Shown: positions 11,676 to 13,136 of the stretch, one piece after another
How the letters are laid out: every line of letters starts with the position of its first letter
Numbering within the stretch: the first letter of the stretch is position 1
Assembly (NCBI GenBank): GCA_023396555.1
Contig: JAEWWC010000184.1
Location: 1 to 13,136, forward strand
Source of the DNA: Bacillota bacterium
Lineage (GTDB): Bacteria; Bacillota; Clostridia; Christensenellales; SZUA-584
DNA length: 13,136 nt
Direction of reading: 5' to 3'
The notes under the pieces: model-generated
Told to the model about the DNA's origin: nothing
Database searches by the model: none
Seen by the model: only the letters and a program-made list of their open reading frames with translations
Made by a program: the position numbers and the translations under genes

Positions 11676-13136
11676 TCAGACTTCGGCTAAACGCTTGTAA
11701 TAAGCGTAACGCTCTTTGGCTTGCTTCTCGGCTTCCGCAAACAGCGTTTCCGCAACTTCCGGGAACTGCTTCTGCAGCGATTTGTAGCGGATCTCGCTGC
11801 GAATGAAGTCCTGATAGCTGCCTGTCGGCTCCTTGCTGTCCAGCGTGAAGGGGTTCTTGCCTTCCGCCTTGAGCTCCGGGTTGAAGCGATACAGGTGCCA
11901 GTAGCCCGACTCCACTGCGAACTTCATCTCGGCCTGCGTCTTGCCCATGTTGATGCCGTGGTTGATGCACGGCGCGTAGGCGATGATCAGCGACGGGCCG
12001 TTGTAGCTCTCGGCTTCCAGCATGGCCTTTAAGAGCTGCGCGTGGTTGGCGCCCATGCACACCTGCGTCACGTAGACGTAGCCGTAGGTCATCGCAATAG
12101 CGCCGATGTCCTTCTTCTTGGTGCGCTTGCCGGCTGCCGCGAACTTTGCGATAGAGCCGGTGGGGGTGGACTTGCTGGCCTGACCGCCGGTATTGGAGTA
12201 CACTTCGGTATCCAGCACGAGTATGTTGACATCCTCGCCCATCGCGATCACGTGATCCAGACCGCCATAACCGATGTCATAGGCCCAGCCGTCGCCACCG
12301 ATGATCCAGATGGACTTCTTGATCAGCAAATCTTCGCCCGCCAGTATGATGTCGAGCAGTTCTTTCTCTTTGCCGGAAGCTTTTGCAGCCGCATCGGGCA
12401 GCACAGCCATCAGCGCAGCGGAGCTGGATTTGGACTTCTCGCCGTCGTTTGCCGTTTCCAGCCAGGCGGCCAGCTTGTCTTTTAGGTCGCCCGAGACGAT
12501 TTCCAGCGCTTCGCGCACGGTATCCTTCAGGCTGGCGCGGCGCTGTACGACACCCAGGTTCATGCCGTAGCCGAACTCGGCATTGTCTTCAAACAGCGAG
12601 TTGGCCCATGCCGGACCGCGGCCCTGATCGTTCTTCGTGTACGGGCAGGTGGGGGTATTGCCGCTGTAGATGGAGGAGCAGCCCGTCGCATTGGCGACGA
12701 TCATGCGGTCTCCGAACAGCTGCGTGACCAGCTTGACATATGGCGTTTCGCCGCAGCCCGCGCACGCGCCCGAGAACTCGAATAGCGGCTGGGAGAACTG
12801 GGAACCGATGACGTTGGCCTTGCTGATTTCCACAGCGGGACGCGGCAGCTTCTCGGCGAACTCCCAGTTGGCGTGCTGCACTTCCACTTCCTCGGCGAGG
12901 GGCACCATGACCAGCGCCTTTTGCTTGGCGGGGCAGATGTCCGCGCAGTTGCCGCAACCCGTGCAGTCCAGCGGAGAGACCTGCATGCGGTATTTGTATC
13001 CCGCGATTTCCTTGCCGCGAGCATCCTTGGTGATGTAGGTTTCCGGCGCGTCCTTCAGGTCCTCTTCCTTGGCGAGGAACGGACGGATGACGGCGTGCGG
13101 GCAGACGTACGAGCACTGGTTGCACATGATGCAGTT
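11676..13136 (-). CDS. nifJ: Pyruvate:ferredoxin (flavodoxin) oxidoreductase, C-terminal part (5' end outside window)
   Basis: The frame is open to the right edge, giving 486 residues of a protein that is usually near 1,170, so this is the C-terminal two fifths. The first visible residues (CIMCNQCSYVCP) are one 4Fe-4S motif and CTGCGNCADICP is the second. The thiamine diphosphate domain follows: ACAGCGETPYVKL with a further Fe-S cysteine pair, TGCSSIYSGNTPTCPY, then IIGGDGWAYDIGYGGLDHV and DTEVYSNTGGQASKSTP for cofactor and magnesium binding. The tail ends AKERYAYYKRLAEV, without the long C-terminal extension known from Desulfovibrio. The enzyme oxidises pyruvate with CoA to acetyl-CoA and CO2 and reduces ferredoxin in the cytoplasm; it is oxygen-sensitive and central to anaerobic metabolism. 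Its upstream promoter is not visible. Confidence 0.97.
   Translation of the reverse strand, partial: NCIMCNQCSYVCPHAVIRPFLAKEEDLKDAPETYITKDARGKEIAGYKYRMQVSPLDCTGCGNCADICPAKQKALVMVPLAEEVEVQHANWEFAEKLPRPAVEISKANVIGSQFSQPLFEFSGACAGCGETPYVKLVTQLFGDRMIVANATGCSSIYSGNTPTCPYTKNDQGRGPAWANSLFEDNAEFGYGMNLGVVQRRASLKDTVREALEIVSGDLKDKLAAWLETANDGEKSKSSSAALMAVLPDAAAKASGKEKELLDIILAGEDLLIKKSIWIIGGDGWAYDIGYGGLDHVIAMGEDVNILVLDTEVYSNTGGQASKSTPTGSIAKFAAAGKRTKKKDIGAIAMTYGYVYVTQVCMGANHAQLLKAMLEAESYNGPSLIIAYAPCINHGINMGKTQAEMKFAVESGYWHLYRFNPELKAEGKNPFTLDSKEPTGSYQDFIRSEIRYKSLQKQFPEVAETLFAEAEKQAKERYAYYKRLAEV

Overview
The window reads as chromosomal DNA of an anaerobic, endospore-forming member of the Clostridia (Bacillota) with GC-rich coding sequence. 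Evidence is the sporulation pair spoIVFA-spoIVFB, the clostridial gene order spoIVFA-spoIVFB / B12-type radical SAM (TIGR03960) / TIGR03936 / RNase G (rng) / rplU / rpmA, and a pyruvate:ferredoxin oxidoreductase gene. No tRNA, rRNA, insertion sequence, CRISPR array or phage gene was seen. Genus or family cannot be fixed from this stretch.

Layout. (1) 1-321 (+): C-terminal end of a membrane protein with a Pro/Tyr/Gly-rich linker and a zinc ribbon. (2) 406-1860 (-): membrane-anchored NlpC/P60 cell-wall hydrolase with two peptidoglycan-binding domains, closed by a strong hairpin at 359-392. (3) 1861-2106: divergent promoter region. (4) 2107-3743 (+): spoIVFA and spoIVFB, the regulator and the intramembrane protease of pro-sigma-K processing. 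(5) 3809-4911 (+): a metallo-beta-lactamase-fold hydrolase and a glyoxalase/VOC protein placed between the sporulation pair and the rest of the conserved cluster, with their own sigma-A-like promoter. (6) 5012-9122 (+): radical SAM protein, its TIGR03936 partner (ATGA stop-start overlap) and RNase G, again with their own promoter. (7) 9240-9867 (+): rplU and rpmA, with a near-consensus promoter overlapping the rng stop codon, ended by an intrinsic terminator at 9878-9911. (8) 9931-11579 (+): unknown lipoprotein and 8-oxoguanine DNA glycosylase. (9) 11676-13136 (-): the C-terminal part of nifJ, running off the right edge, separated from the convergent ogg gene by a bidirectional terminator.

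How it works together. The core is a translation/RNA-processing and sporulation neighbourhood like the Bacillus spoIVFA-spoIVFB-rplU-prp-rpmA region. Two usual elements are missing: there is no prp gene between rplU and rpmA, and rpmA encodes an L27 with no N-terminal extension (an in-frame stop lies seven codons upstream of its start). Loss of the protease and loss of its substrate peptide fit each other. obgE is also not downstream of rpmA. The promoters seen suggest about five plus-strand transcription units rather than one long operon.

I did not find a clearly new multi-gene defence or mobile system. The most useful leads are the L27/Prp loss, the VOC-MBL insertion, the radical SAM pair of unknown function next to RNase G, and structured leaders ahead of rng and rplU.
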